64,000 nucleotides of DNA from Mesotaenium endlicherianum. Its lineage: Eukaryota; Streptophyta; Zygnematophyceae; Zygnematales; Mesotaeniaceae. Positions within the stretch are counted from its first letter, which is position 1. Every line of letters starts with the position of its first letter. The notes beneath the pieces are model-generated. The model worked only from the letters and a program-made list of their open reading frames with translations, did no database searches and had not been told where the DNA came from. The position numbers were made by a program, and so were the translations under genes. The stretch lies in contig WELA01004867.1 in NCBI GenBank assembly GCA_009602735.1, positions 185,684 through 249,683 of the forward strand. The letters run 5' to 3'. Positions 41,641 to 54,551 of this stretch are shown one piece after another.

Positions 41641-43667
41641 ATAAATCACAAGTGTGACAGATGAAGTAGGTGGAACTAGTGTCATAATATATGGTAAAGA
41701 GAAATAATCATGTAATGACACAAAGTGAATAAAGTAAAGGGCCCTTTGTGGAGTGTGAGTTGGTTTGAGTAGCTCCTACACCGCGTCAGTCAGACATTTA
41801 TTAACCATACACATATGCTTGACCAAATTTCAATCTTATGGAAAAGTAGGCACTATATCATGTAAATATTCAAAGTATTCTATTTTGACCAAGTGTTTTT
41901 AATTTGATCATTTTCTTTCATACATCAAAATTAGATGTAATCATCAAGATTGGAACACAATTTTTACTAATCTATGTTTCATTACATGATTTGACTATTA
42001 TTGTGATTGTGGTATATTTAGAAACGAAGGTACGATGTGCATCAAAGATTGTGAGCTACCGTGGGTTGTCTAGTGTCAACACGAGTTTCACAAGATCTTT
42101 AAAAGTTTGTAAAATTTAAGCAGCGCCACTCTTGGCTTCTTAGTAACACTTGAGCTTGGCAGTCCTTAGTGTTGAGCCCCTTCACAGTTGCATTTAAGCC
42201 TTATCGCTTGCTATTTTAAGTTACACTCAGAGAGATATTAGTGAACACAAAAGCATAATATTAAACACCTGAGCATACTATCAAACACCTGAACACAAGA
42301 CACTTAAGAAAGACCGCAAAGGCTCATCTTTTGATGAGAAAAAACCCCACTCTATCCCTGGTTTTTCCCAAGCTTTGCAAAAACGTCCTTACAGAGCCTC
42401 ATCCTACTACAACCTCTAGCTATCTGTAACCTACGTTTCAAGTGTGAAAGAGCAAGTAGGTATTCATCAAAACCTTTAAAAAACTCTAGCGGATCCTAGC
42501 AATGACTGTGTGCACAATGCTTGCCGTTTGCAGTCGTCACCTTTAGTTGGTCAAGAAGTCTGGTTTCTTGCGCTTGAGAGAAAATCGATCGCCTCGCGCA
42601 AGTCGCACGCTCCTCTTCCTCGTTCGCACGCGTAATTGCAGCATTGATGACCTTGAAGTCGACATCGAGTGGGTCATATTGGTCCATAACACATTGTTGA
42701 GTGGACCTTGACTTCATGTGCTATCTCTACTTTACGTTTTCGAAACGTTTTACACTGGGAGGTGATTGAAGGTGGGAAGCTTTGATGAGTGGTGATGAGC
42801 TGTTCGCAACAGTTCGTAAGCACAAGTATAAGTGTGAACGGCCAGGGTATACTCATATCAATTGGTACGTCACGGTCCACTTTTGCCGTCTGGCGCAGTC
42901 CGGCGCAGTCAATTGATCATACCCGACCGCCAGCCCAGGTGCACACTGCACAGACCAGGACAGACTGGTCACTGGACTCTCGAGTTTTGAGATGTGATCG
43001 AGTGACCCGACTTTCGGGGGTTGCCAGAAGGCGATTGAAGCAGATTAGAAGGCAAAAGTGATGCTTCTTGACGTCAGAAGGCACTAGAATAACGAACAGC
43101 AGATAACTTTTACCCAAAGAAGAGACGATAGGCCCAATCACAGGATCGTTCCTCTATGCACGTGCTTCGCATATAAGCTTGGGATTTCGCAGCTTGCTGC
43201 TGATGCCTGCAACCTCCCCATTCAGAAACACATCAAGGTGGAGCTTCGATAGTGATGTGCGCAGGCCTACTGCTATCATTCTAGAAGCAGTTATTAGCTA
43301 GCTACCTTGCAAGGTGGAGAGCTACCACACGGTTTAAACAGCGTAGGTTTACTTGGACCGCGAAGGTCATGGGAAGCGTGGTATAATCACTTCTGATGGA
43401 CTTCCCTGTAGAAGTTGCCCAGTCGTTTTCATTTCCAGATTCAGATTGTTGCTATAGTCTGAGTTCATGCAGCAGCGAAAGCGACAGATTGGCTTATGTT
43501 TTTTGTCGTGTTCATCTCCTATTCTTGGTCATGAATGAATGAAGATTATTGGGGAAATTGCACTGAAGGGAGTCAGACGCAGCAGGCCTGCTGTGTATGT
43601 CTAGTGATCCAAATTCAGCAGACGTGTGCTTGTGTTCACCTTCCTTAGTTTCCATTGTACTAAGTGC
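41641..43667. other. AT-rich upstream region, no supported gene
   Basis: About 2 kb between the inverted-repeat cluster and the phosphodiesterase start. It contains a 73-codon minus-strand frame (42496-42717, with charged sequence ITRANEEEERATCARRS) that I do not recognise and would not call without transcript data. The promoter and 5' UTR of the phosphodiesterase should lie in the last kilobase; composition changes to GC-richer around 43.6 kb. Confidence 0.5.
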
Positions 43668-46600
43668 ATGAGGAAGATGAAGCCAGCAGGAAAAATGACA
43701 TCTCCAAACGCCTCCAAACCCCCCCTCCTGCCCCTTCCACCTCGTAAATCACCTACTCTAGAAAGCCCACTCCTGTCACCTGATAACAAACTTCCCAATA
43801 TCATAGCACCAGGCCCCCAATTACAAAGCTCGTTTCCTGATGCTTTTGGACCTTCAGGGTCCTATCATCGTAGGTACTTACCCACAACATCAGTCCCTAC
43901 GTTGCCTACTATAGAAAGTCCTCCTAGTTTGGAATCACTGAAAGAGAGCAAGTCGGAAAAGGATCTGTTCAAGGCTACTTCTTATGATTTCCGCCGGGGG
44001 AGGAGATGTCAGGGTGTACAACAGAGGGGAGCTCATGGGGCAGCAATCAATGAATGGATTGTGCCTCTCATGGTGTTTACTATAGTGTCCCTTGGGATAA
44101 TGGTTGCGTCCTTAGTATATTGTGTAAATATTGTTGACATTCAAAAGCGCCAGGAGATAGGGGTGTTTCTCCACATTTCGGACATCCACTATGACCCTTT
44201 ATACAGGTATGTATGGGTCATTTGTCTCATTTGCTGCGCTTAAGTGTCGGTTAGAATCTTAGGGTTAGCCCAGTGCAGAATGACATGACTGGATACGTAT
44301 AGTACTTAAAATAAGTTCAAGTGTTGTAAGTGTCAATTAGCTTTCTCTTGCTGTTCCTTCAGTCTGTCACTTCGTAATTGAGCAGGTTGAGCAGTGTCGC
44401 ATTTAATTTTGTTTCCCACTCTCTAGAAAGACCTTGGACCTCTCAAGCATGCTTCTGGAAGGTCAAGCGTCTGCTTTGGTTGCAGGCTGTGTAATTTGAG
44501 AGGTGAAATCTTTAGGTAGGCTGATGTATTCATTCCGCAGTTGCACCACTTTCACCCTTTCCACTTGCTCTGCTCTCGACGACACCGTAGATCAATTGGA
44601 GAGTATCCTGGTAAACACACCTATAGATAAAGGTATCATGAATTCTTGTGAAGTAGAACTGGAAAGACTGGGCCTGGCCGTCCCCAGGTGAAGCTATCAC
44701 TGTGTCTATATCTCCCCTGCTAATATTGCTGCTTCCTGCCTGTAACTCACAGGGGCTCTTTCTGTAACGTTCGTGTTTGCAGGGTGGGGGCAACACCACG
44801 TTCCTCTTGTCGGGGATCAAAGGTTGGCCAACAAGACTGGGTTCTTGGTCAGTACGGTTGCGATAGGTAAGCGCTGCTATGCTTTCAGACTCCATTGCAA
44901 CTTGTGGCCAGCAGTACATGGGTGGATGACAGGCTACACATGTCGCTAGCTTAGAGGAGACGTGCTGGAAGTTTGTGCCAGAAACTGTCTGCCTGCAGTT
45001 TCCCTCTGCTTGGAGTGGTATACGTCAGCTTATGGGCCTCTGTTCTGATCCCATGGCGATGTGGTTTTGTGTGCAGTCCTCTTTCGTTGCTGAAAAGTGC
45101 CACAGGCGAGATGGCGCGAGTTGGCAAGCATGCAGACTTCATTGTGGTCACGGGTGACAGCGTGGCTCATAATGTGTCCAGTCCCGAGGACACACTCGAT
45201 GCCCTGGCTCAGGTAGTCCATTGTCGTTGTCTCAATATTTGTGCTTTCTGGCTGTCACACTGTCTCTTACTGTGCTGAGGTGCCATGGCTGTACAGCTTA
45301 GGTTATGATGGCCGCGTCCTTTTGTCCCGTGTGCAGTTGGTAGTTATTATTTGTATCGCTATAGTAGCAGTACAGTGGTTTTTCACGGCTTGTCTCTGCA
45401 AGAGCAGTCCAGGGATCTCCAGTGGAAGCATTGCGCCAAGAAAGTCTGCTCTCCTGGCACAAACTGAGGCACTATAAGGCCATGTCTGCACTCGTCCCGG
45501 CTGTTTGTAAAGGCAACTTCGGCAGCTGCTCGTGCACACAGTGTCTGCCGCCGTTGCGGTGCTCACATTAAGGCTTGCCTCTGGCGTACTGCTGTGGTGT
45601 ATTTCAGGTGGATTGGGAGCTGCAGGGTGCTTTTCCAAATGGAGGAACGAAGATTGTGTATGTTGTCGGTGAAGCTGAGCTGGCGCCGTGAGTCTTCTCC
45701 ACATTCGTCCTTACCTGTGTCGGGCCATTGACAGAAGTGAGCTTCGCGGCTTAGCTGAGCTTGGGGTACAAAGACATCACGGATTTTTGGAGCAGGTTGT
45801 GTTGCCTCGTCCTAGTGTTTTTCCAATCTCCGTGCGAATCTGCTAGAGCATAATCCTCTGCCTCCTAACCGAGAGAGGGCTACTCAAAGGCGTTCGGCTT
45901 GCTTCAGCGTGATGCCTGTCGTGGAGCTGACCCTGTAGTGCAGTGCCCTTGTCCTCTTTCCTCACAGAAGCTGCAGGAATGGGAGCTCTCACAAGGATTG
46001 GCTGGCCCAACTTGCTGTTGTGTGGAATGATAGCCTCAGTCAGGTAAGCAGTATCTTCTGCTGATGGAGGTTAGCTCATGGCACATTGTGGGCATGCAGA
46101 CCTTGATGCACTGAAGGCGTACTTTCTATAGGGTTTCTTCTGTGTCTTGGGGTGGTGGGGGAGGTGGGGGCTTTTCTGCTCTGAGATGAAGCTTGCGTGC
46201 TAGCAACTGGAACATTCTGGTGTGGTTCGCACTTGCACATGCACATGCATATATATGCGTGAATCTTTGTGGGTTTCCACCCTCATGTGACGTGTTCATC
46301 TTCATGGGTGAAAGTGACATTGGTCGCATTATCCTCTTGCCATGTGTAACTTGCAGGCCAGCGACAATGCTGTGGAAACTTTTGCAAGAGGTACGCATTA
46401 TCCTGCCCCTCTTTCGCGCTCTGCCCATAGTTTCAACGGTGGTGCTCTTATGTCGGGTGCCCATTTCTTTCCTTTAAAATGCAGTCATGTAGCCAAGCTG
46501 ACATCCTGTGCGGCTGATGGCATGGTTCAGTCTCTGGCTTTTCCGCCACGGTAGATATTGCTCTAGGATAAGGTGTGAAGGGACGGCACGTGCTTTTCTT

Positions 46601-49600
46601 TGTAAGCTTCTCGTGACTTGGCCCCTTCTTGGTTATCTTGCTTGCTTTGTTACCTTCTCCCTCTTTTCTCTCTATCTTCATGGTCTCAAGCAGCAGCACA
46701 CCTGCACCAGTCCGCAGCCGACGCCTGCCAGCCGCTGATGCGGACATGTGGGAACAGCAGGGGCGCGCGTTGCTTGCTTTGAGGTGCCAAGTCTTTGGTC
46801 ACCAGCTTCCTTGGGAAGAGTAATGTATGCTCACCACTAACTGCATCTCCCGGATTCATGCAGGTGGATATTACCTGGCACTCATTGAAGCACGCGCGAG
46901 CAGCAACCAGCAAAGACAGCCCACCAACATGGCTGTCATTGTCCTCAACACGCTGTACTACGCTGTGAGTTCCTGTCGCAACTGACATGGCCGAGACCCA
47001 GAGTCCATAGTGTGGCGTAAGTTGAGCCCGACTGTTGAAGTTCAGCCAGCTGCCTGTCAGCCTGCTATTCGGGGAGAGGTCACAGTAGGAAAGGCCCGTG
47101 CATTGCGTATGCACTTTGTGACACCCGCCGTTTGCCAGGGAGGTGGCTGTTACCTCTGTGGGAGTTCCTCCGTTGAGGTTCAAGCCAATCACGATAGCTG
47201 GAGAGGGCTCCACCTGCAGCCATATTGTGAGCCGTCCTCCTGCTGCCGTTCTGCATTGCGGCGAGATTCATAGACAGACGAGAAAATACTCTATCCTTGA
47301 CAGCCACGGCCCGGTGGACCTTGTTTGCCTTGGGCAATTCTGATGGTAATAGTGGTCCGTGGCAATGTGTCACCAATCCTTGAATTCCCTCTCTGTGAGT
47401 ACTTGTGTCATCCAGATCCATATGGTGTTTGCACGTGGAGCATGGGGAATTTCCTGTTCAGGCCAGTGATATACCGTCTCTATTGGGACTATCTTGGAAC
47501 AGGTGGGAGCTTTTGGAGCAGCGCATGGTGGGGGGCATGACCCGGCTGGACAGCTGGCATGGCTGCGTCAGGAGCTGGCTTCTGCTCGTCACTGGGTGAG
47601 GGCCCTCCCACCACTTGCAGCATGGGCCTCCTTGTGCCCCTGCCAACAGTTCCAATGTTTTGGGGGGTAACTTGGTAAAAGAGGGTAATATTTCTGACAC
47701 TTGGTACTTACTGGGGGTTTGGAGTGCATCTTGGCCTGCAGGGAGGTTTCTCTCATTGACCCTGTTTGTAGTAGGAGCAAGCACTTGAAGCAGTGACCTG
47801 TGGACTTGGGGCTATGGTCTGTAGGAGAGGGGTCTCATCCCCTGCTACTTCTTGTCTGGCGCAGGGCCGGACGGTCATGATTGCCGGGCACGTGCCTCCG
47901 GGCGTCAACACGGTGGGCGGCGGGCCCCTGTGGCATGCCGAGTATGAAGCCAGTTACTCAGACATCATGCTCGAGTACTCGGACATCATCGTTGCCCAGG
48001 TGTTTGGCTACCTGCACCGGGACCACTTCCGGCTCATGCAAGCAACCATAGCTGCGCCCAAGTCTGGCACCGACTCAGACGGAACAGCAGGTGACCGTCT
48101 TGAGGGCACCAATTTGGGATCGTCTGGAGCCAGCAAGGCTTCTCGGTTGGATGCAACTGCTGCTCCTGCTGGGAGGTCCTCGGGAAGGAAGCTCCTTGAA
48201 GAAGTTAGCGACGTGAGGCAGGTATCGAATATAGTAACAGGTAGCGGTTTGCCGGAGCTTACAGGCGGTAGCAGATCTGGAACGGAGAGTGGCGGCCGGC
48301 TGGAAGGTGCGAACAAGGCCCAGGAGGATAGGGGGTCCAAGATCACGGTTGATGGAGAGATGCGGAGTGAGGCGCAGCTGTTCCAGACTCTTGTACAGTT
48401 TGGAAGGGCAGATGGGAGGGAAGAGCGCGTGCGCCTGGATATTTCAAGGAGCGGAGGAGAGGAGGCTCGGGACGGTCAGCTTGTCCAAAGTGAACGTAGG
48501 GAAAGTAATGCAAGTGCTGTGGGTGGTGTGAAACTAGGTGCAGTTACGCCTGGCGGCAGCTGGTTTCCTGACAGGCTCTTGCCCTTTCTTAGGCTCAGCA
48601 GAGAAGCTGGAGGCAGCATAGTCCCCAGGCGCAGAGGAGGGGCTGCTGCTGGCAGCGACAGGTGGCGGCCTGGCAGGAGAGGCCAAGGAGGGAAGGACAG
48701 CAGTGTGAGTAGCACCACAGGCTCTGTCATTCTGATGGTGCCCTCGCTCAGCCCTGTGTTTGACAACAGGCCGGCGTTCAGGTTGTTCCGATATGACAGG
48801 TGGCGCTCCTTGCTGGACTACACCGAGCACAGCGCTGATTTTGAGGTCAGTTGTGCAGCTGCCCAACCTGAGTTCAGCTTTCCTCTGTTTGAGTGTGGCA
48901 CTGGGTATCGCCTGCCATGCTTGGGAGGCTTGCTTCTGCATGCTTTTGCTGCTGCCTGTTGTTTGCTATCTGATAATGGCTTCAGTCACTGCATGTTTAG
49001 CGTTGGTTCTCAGTGCTTGGGCAGAAGCTGCAAAGGGGGGCACATCGGTGGAAGATAAGATGTAGGTGTTCAGGTTGATTTGCTCTATTGCATAAGCGCT
49101 GTGTGACTGTATTGCACCGACGAATTGACCCGTGGAAGGTGCTCAAGGGGCCATGAAGTGAAATTGTTTACACCTGTACTCCCATGTGCGTGAGCTGCAG
49201 GCACCATTAGGGCACATGTGGAAGCAGCAGTACACGGCCAAGGCAGCGTATGGCCTCCAGCGCCTGGACAGCGAGGAGCTCAGCTGGCTCTCCTCCGCCT
49301 TCTTCGATCCCCTTGGTACGCCCGCCTTTCTCTGCACTTGTTTCCTTGCCCATAGATAGACCCATTCATACCGGCACGCGCTCGGACTCCCCCCATTCAA
49401 CATGGCCAGAGATGGCCTTTCTGGAGGCGCATTAGTTGGCGAGCCAAATTGAGTGTACCTGGCCCCTGCTCAATTCTTGGGCCCCTGTCTTTGCCTGGAT
49501 ATGAGAGGAATGCCTCTCTTGCAGATTATTGCCTTAGTGTGTGACATGGCTGGGAGAAGTCAAAGCAGGGTATCCGACAAAGCTTGATTGCTTAAGCGGC

Positions 49601-49996
49601 ACCTAAGAATCCAATTAAGCCGCTTTTTACTGTGGTAATTCCCTTTGGTGCCCACTCCTTGCTTACGGTTGTGTTATGTGTGCAAAATCATCACTTATTG
49701 TGCGTCCTTGTGCCCGGAGTGGGTGTGGAATGACGTCCTGTCATGGGACTGCTTGCTACAAGTCTAGATCTTTTCCCCTTTTTTTTCCACTTTTTTTTCC
49801 GTCTGGTCTATGGGCTGCAGGCTACCCAACAGAGCTGTTCGGCGAGTTTTGCGCGCTGCGAGCAGCAGGCAACAAGCTTGTGACGTGGGCGGACGGGTAC
49901 GACTGCTGCCAGGAGTGCCCACGCGCCATGCACTGCGCTCAGGAGTACGCCACCTACGCACAGTACCGTGCCTGCCAACAGGACCGTCTTCCTTGA
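43668..49996 (+). CDS. Acid-sphingomyelinase-like phosphodiesterase, membrane-anchored
   Basis: Eleven exons with GT-AG junctions and consistent phases: 43668-44206, 44783-44866, 45077-45212, 45608-45687, 45968-46043, 46357-46390, 46864-46964, 47503-47595, 47865-48845, 49201-49315, 49821-49996; 804 aa. The first true ATG is 43668. A Pro/Ser-rich N-terminus precedes one membrane segment (about 131-153), so the catalytic part should be lumenal or extracellular. Metallophosphoesterase motifs: HISDIHYDP (D172, H174), VTGDSVAH (D235, H239), AGHVPPG (H390), FGYLHRDHF (H432). Two usual ligands of the second metal are changed: the GN Asn is Glu (GEAE, E275) and the first His of GHxH is Tyr (Y430). 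About 225 residues of Gly/Ser/Arg-rich linker are inserted after FGYLH, before PSLSPVFDNRPAF. A Cys-rich C-terminus (CCQECPRAMHC) matches this family. Substrate not inferable. Confidence 0.85.
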
Positions 49997-51400
49997 GGGG
50001 TCGCAGCTTCTTGATTATACAGAATGGCCGCAGGTCATTGTAGGTGGAGCAGATGCATAGGGCGGGGCAGTTGATCAAAAACAGCAACAATGGGGCAGTG
50101 CAGGTTGAAGACAATTGATAATTGGTGGCTGCCTCAATGTGGACTAGTGGAGGTGGAGAGTGCTAGGCGCAGGGCTCTGCCGTCCGTCTCACATTAGAAG
50201 CTCGTGAGGTGCGAAGAAACTTGGCTCTGGACGCATTGGCTCGCCCGCGTATCAAGAGGCACATCTCGCGAGTCATCGTTTTAAGAGGAGCTTCTCGCTG
50301 CATATGCACGGCGCTGGCAACACTGCGTCGTATGAGAGATTGACCGTGGGGAAAATCTGATCAGCATGCAACAAATGTGGGGGTCGTGCGGACCTCCCAC
50401 ACGCACGATTGTGCTGCTGCTGTGGTTGGAGCAGAGTGATTGCTGCATTTCTACATGCCACATGACCCGTTGCTTGGTTCTATCCAGAGGTGCTTGTGAG
50501 CTCTCTCTGATGTGGCGCTCGATTGTCTTATAGCGTTGAATTGGCTATCTGAAACCTAGTCGGCACTAGGTGCCGTGCATTAAGAATGTGGAACAGACTT
50601 TGAGTTTCTGTCGTCAATTTGAATAAAGCAGACTACTACTGCTGTGTAATTGTAGAACCAGATTCGAGCTGAGATATCTATCAGCAGTAGATTATGCAGG
50701 TTTGTGCAGCCTGTCCAGTAGATAACTTAGATAGGATAGGTATGGGCTTGTCTTGAAGCTAGAGAGGCAGGAGCTGGCTTCCAGATACCCCCTGGATTTC
50801 ATTGTAAATAGAGGGACATCTTTCTGTAATTACCAGTCAATATTATATCCGTGTCGGTTTTTCCATGGGTGTGTACAATCTGCATGAGCTGGTCTGTGCT
50901 TCAATAGAAAAGTAGCTTCTTTCTTAATGAGGTAGTATTCACACAAAGGGTATCTTGCACTGCCATTCCCTCTGGAGCAGAGACGGAAATAGGGTTTGCT
51001 TTGCCTTCGTGTAGTGTCTTGGGAAGACAGTTGCAAACAGTTACAAATGATCGACGGTACTGGGCGCTACCAGTGTCTCGTGTAAGCTCCGGTTACGCCG
51101 CTGGTGGCTTACAGGTGGGCTGCAGCTTCGGCCTGCTCTAGTCCATTTGCAGTGCGACACAATGCGAACGGCACGACCGTCTTCAACGTCCGTATTTATG
51201 AACACAAAGTCCATCATTTCAACATGCCCTGCTCAATACCCGCGGAAGTTAAACGCTTTCTTGCATATAGAGGAGGGTCTTGTAGACTGTCGCATCCGAT
51301 TAAGTGTCTCAGAAAAGTGACACTAACTGTAGGCGGTTTACGTTCTGCATGCGAGTGGAAGACGAGAGTCAGTGGAAGGTACACATTTATCTGAGGTGCG
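49997..51400. other. Intergenic region
   Basis: 3' flank of the phosphodiesterase and promoter side of the CZIB homologue, about 1.4 kb. An AATAAA at 50622-50627 could be the polyadenylation signal of the upstream gene. No other gene or repeat seen. Confidence 0.45.
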
Positions 51401-53614
51401 ATGGTCCTCCTACTTGTGAAAATAAAATGTGACCTCGAAAACCTGACGAATCTGGTGCCAGCAGCTGACGACTTCACATTCTACTTTAAGGTAATGACCT
51501 CCTGTCCGTTGTAGTTTCCGAGGTTTAAAAACAAGGTAGTGATGAACAGAAGGAACCAATGACTTAGCCGCATCAAGTTTGTCATGCCTTACCTTGATAT
51601 GCAAATTACGTACACACCATTGTCCTCTCGATTGCTTAACATCGAAAGCTGGAGACTCTAGGCCTTTTTATCCTGATGGAGGGTGATGGCCTTCTTTTTT
51701 GGAAAATATATATTATGCACTTCAGAGAAGCAGGGCACAATTTGATGGTCTCATTACCTTTCAAGAACCTAAATAGCTATGACATCCTCAGCCATAACAG
51801 CCTTGCCAGTGTATGTTGCTTCCACTCCCATATCATACTGCAAGGAGCTTCAGCTGTCAGGTTTCTATAAGACGTGCTTGTCAGTGCTTGTCAGTAAATA
51901 CGCAGAAAAAATGTGTCAGTCACTGGAATTTGTGATACACAATTTGCGAAGCTCTCAGAAAGTGGCGCACACTGACTTTGGAGGGTATCCCGTCCATTAT
52001 GAGGACACTTAAACTCCCAATAGCAGGCTCTTTTGTCCCAAACATTTAGGCATTAATTTTGTATCCTGAGAGATACTTTTGAGCAAAGTCTAGGGGTGCT
52101 GCTACTAGTATGGATAGCAGCTTACTAGACGCCAATATATGGACTTGTTTTTGTTTCGTCGGCTTCTTCTCAGAGCAGATGACTAGGCTGGTATATGAGA
52201 GAGTGGGAAAGTGGTGGACATGCAGTGTGCGAGACGCGCAGCGCGTGTGTGTGCTCCTCCATACGTGTCTGCCACCCATTGCTCTCCTTCAGCTCTCTTT
52301 CTGCATACATCCAAGGAGGATGTAGATTGCCCAGCAGCCGGTACACTGGGGACGAGTGGTGCCAAGTGAACATCAGCTAGCACGGCTGTGGGTTGAAGTG
52401 AAGCAGCTGCACTGCTGCATAAGATTGCTCATACACGATGTGCGTTGCCTGGGAAACGATCATTTGTTGCAGCTAAAATGCCCCAGCTGCGGGGAGCTGA
52501 GCAGCAAGGAGTCGTCCGTGACGGTAGGCGAGACTCTGAGCTTGGCCAAGGACAAGAGTGGCCACAAGCAGCACCAGCCCCACCCCTCCTCCAAGGGCAC
52601 TGGTGTCGCCAACCTTGTTCAGAAGGTGCCAAGCCGCCAAGCCCCTCAACCCTGACCCCAAGGCCTGAGCCTGCATTCTGCTGGACACAAAGCCTGGTCC
52701 TACGCCTTGCCCGCGCTAGCCTGCACGGGAAACGCTAACTGTGGAATTGTTAGACCGGACGTCCACATCTTTGGAGCCCTGCCGCTTTAGCACGGACTAA
52801 GGTTGTGTTGGAGAGAAGCGGGCCTGCCGTTGATTCTCTGACTGAGGCGTGTGCATGCACCTTCTGAGGAGCGGCTGGCTTTGGCTCTCGATTGGAAAGC
52901 TCCAGCATCTGAGGTGCGCAGGGTGAGGGCCCGTGTCACAGGCTCAAGAATGGTCTACAGCGTGGGACATCAGAACTGGGATGTCCAGCTGGCTGAAGCC
53001 TACTCTCTGAAGCTGATCTGGCTTCAATGCCTGGCGCCCACCTGTTGAGGCTTGCCTGCCCCCTTTCTTCTTTCATCAGCTGGCTGCTTTACCTGCTTGC
53101 TTGCAACTTCAAGAGTTCTCGCTGTCACCCCACTCAGCCCGTCTCTCAGCCTCAAGCCCTTCCCTCTCAACATGTGGCATCCCCTGTGGCGTCTGTAGGC
53201 ACCTGCATGCCATAGCCTGTCCATTGTGGTCCATACTATGGGGCTTGGCGCAGGAGCTTGGGCTCTAGGGCCCACTGTGTGCTGGCTGCAGTGCAGTTTT
53301 GAAATTGAGGGCTCAGGGAATGGGCTGCGCTCCTCATGATGGCACGACCGGGAAAGACCTCAGACCATGAAGTTGAACAACGTCGTTTCGATAGTGAATA
53401 TGGGGCTGGTAGACTGCTCATGGATCCAGGGGACTAACAAGCGTCAGAGACTCTGCGAGTCTGGCACTGGTAGTCTGTAGGGGATGGTGCTTGCAGCCTG
53501 CCCCTGCATCTTGGCCCACTTGCACAATTACCAGGACAGGCTGTCACTGCTAGTTCTAGGGCTTTCTGAGGATTCGTGCAGGGGCAAGCGTGCACGCACG
53601 CATGCACACACACA

Positions 53615-53653
<39 letters not shown>

Positions 53654-54551
53654 GCGCAAAACACACAACCCACCTGCTTTTTTCCTCTCTCAACCGCTTT
53701 GAATGAGCACATGCAAGCGCTCGCTAAGCACATGTGAGTGCTTATCAATGAGGAAAATGTTTGGGTTATAGCTGATTATGCGGCAATTATCGTACAGAGT
53801 GTTAATGGTTTGTGAACGCCACCGAGGACAAGGAGCCACCGAGGGGGGGGAGACCGTGAAAAGTGAATTGTTCTTTAGAATGGCTAATGTTGCCGCTGTA
53901 GCAGAAATATCCACAGGCTCCACCTTTGACAACTGTAATGCCGCTAGCGTGAACCCTTTCAGACCTTTTGCTATGAATATGTGGCCTCAAGGAAGATGCT
54001 CCATGTATGGAAGGGAGGTGCGGGACTTCAAACAGGGCATACTCAAGAGCTGCCCTTGCACACACGCATGAGCGTGTGTCATGGGTATCCTCCAAGCTCC
54101 TGCTTTCCAACGGACAGGATTGTCCTCGTCTCGTATTGCATCATCAGTGCAATACCGACTCCAGTTGAACCCCGTGTGCTGGAACTGCTCGACACAATGG
54201 CGAAGCTGTGGCTGGCGTTGCTGTATTGACCTTCTTGCATATCTCGTGCGCGTGCAGTGCAACTTCTGCGAGCGGTCGGGGACAATCTCCATCATCGACG
54301 GCTACGGAAAGCCCTACACGGCAGAGGACAGTGAGAAGGGCAACTTTGTGCCCATCGTGTGCCTGGACTGCAGAGGCATGCAGCCCGAAGAGTTCTATCC
54401 GCGGGAGGGCTGGGCTGCAGTGGGTGTCGAGTCCAACACTCCGTTCAGAGAAATAGATCTGTCCGATGGTGACTACAGCGACTATGATGAGAAGGCTGCT
54501 CTCTCTGTGGGGGTCTACAACTTCAAGTACGAGATTGTTGTGACCAAGTGA
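51401..54551 (+). CDS. CZIB: CZIB / DUF866 zinc-binding protein
   Basis: Three exons, all joined in phase 0: 51401-51490, 52473-52625, 54258-54551; 178 aa. Residues 1-30 are the family's N-terminal strand (LLVKIKCDLENLTNL). Two CxxC pairs, C33-x2-C36 (LKCPSCGEL) and C82-x2-C85 (CNFCERSGTISI), form the zinc site expected of C1orf123/CZIB proteins. The family signature follows: CLDCRGMQPEEFYPREGW, GVESNTPFREIDLSDG, DYDEKAALSVGVYN. The family is about 160 aa; the extra length is a His-rich insertion between the CxxC pairs (SGHKQHQPHPSS). Soluble, no signal or membrane segment. The biochemical role of the family is poorly known. Confidence 0.9.
52626..54257 (+). other. Large intron of the CZIB homologue
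   Basis: 1.63-kb intron between NLVQK and CNFCE. Contains the CA microsatellite at 53605-53656. No nested gene that I can support. Confidence 0.7.
53605..53656. repeat. CA microsatellite
   Basis: Nearly pure (CA)n of about 24 units with one TA interruption and a CG-alternating tail, all alternating purine-pyrimidine. Confidence 0.95.

Noticed and set aside
42496-42717. 73-codon minus-strand frame with charged sequence
   Set aside because: No homologue recognised, no partner exons and in an AT-rich intergenic region; not enough to call.
47793-49058. A single-exon 421-aa gene
   Set aside because: Its first 24 codons lie in an intron and its end runs past a GTCAGT donor; the middle is exon 9 of the phosphodiesterase.
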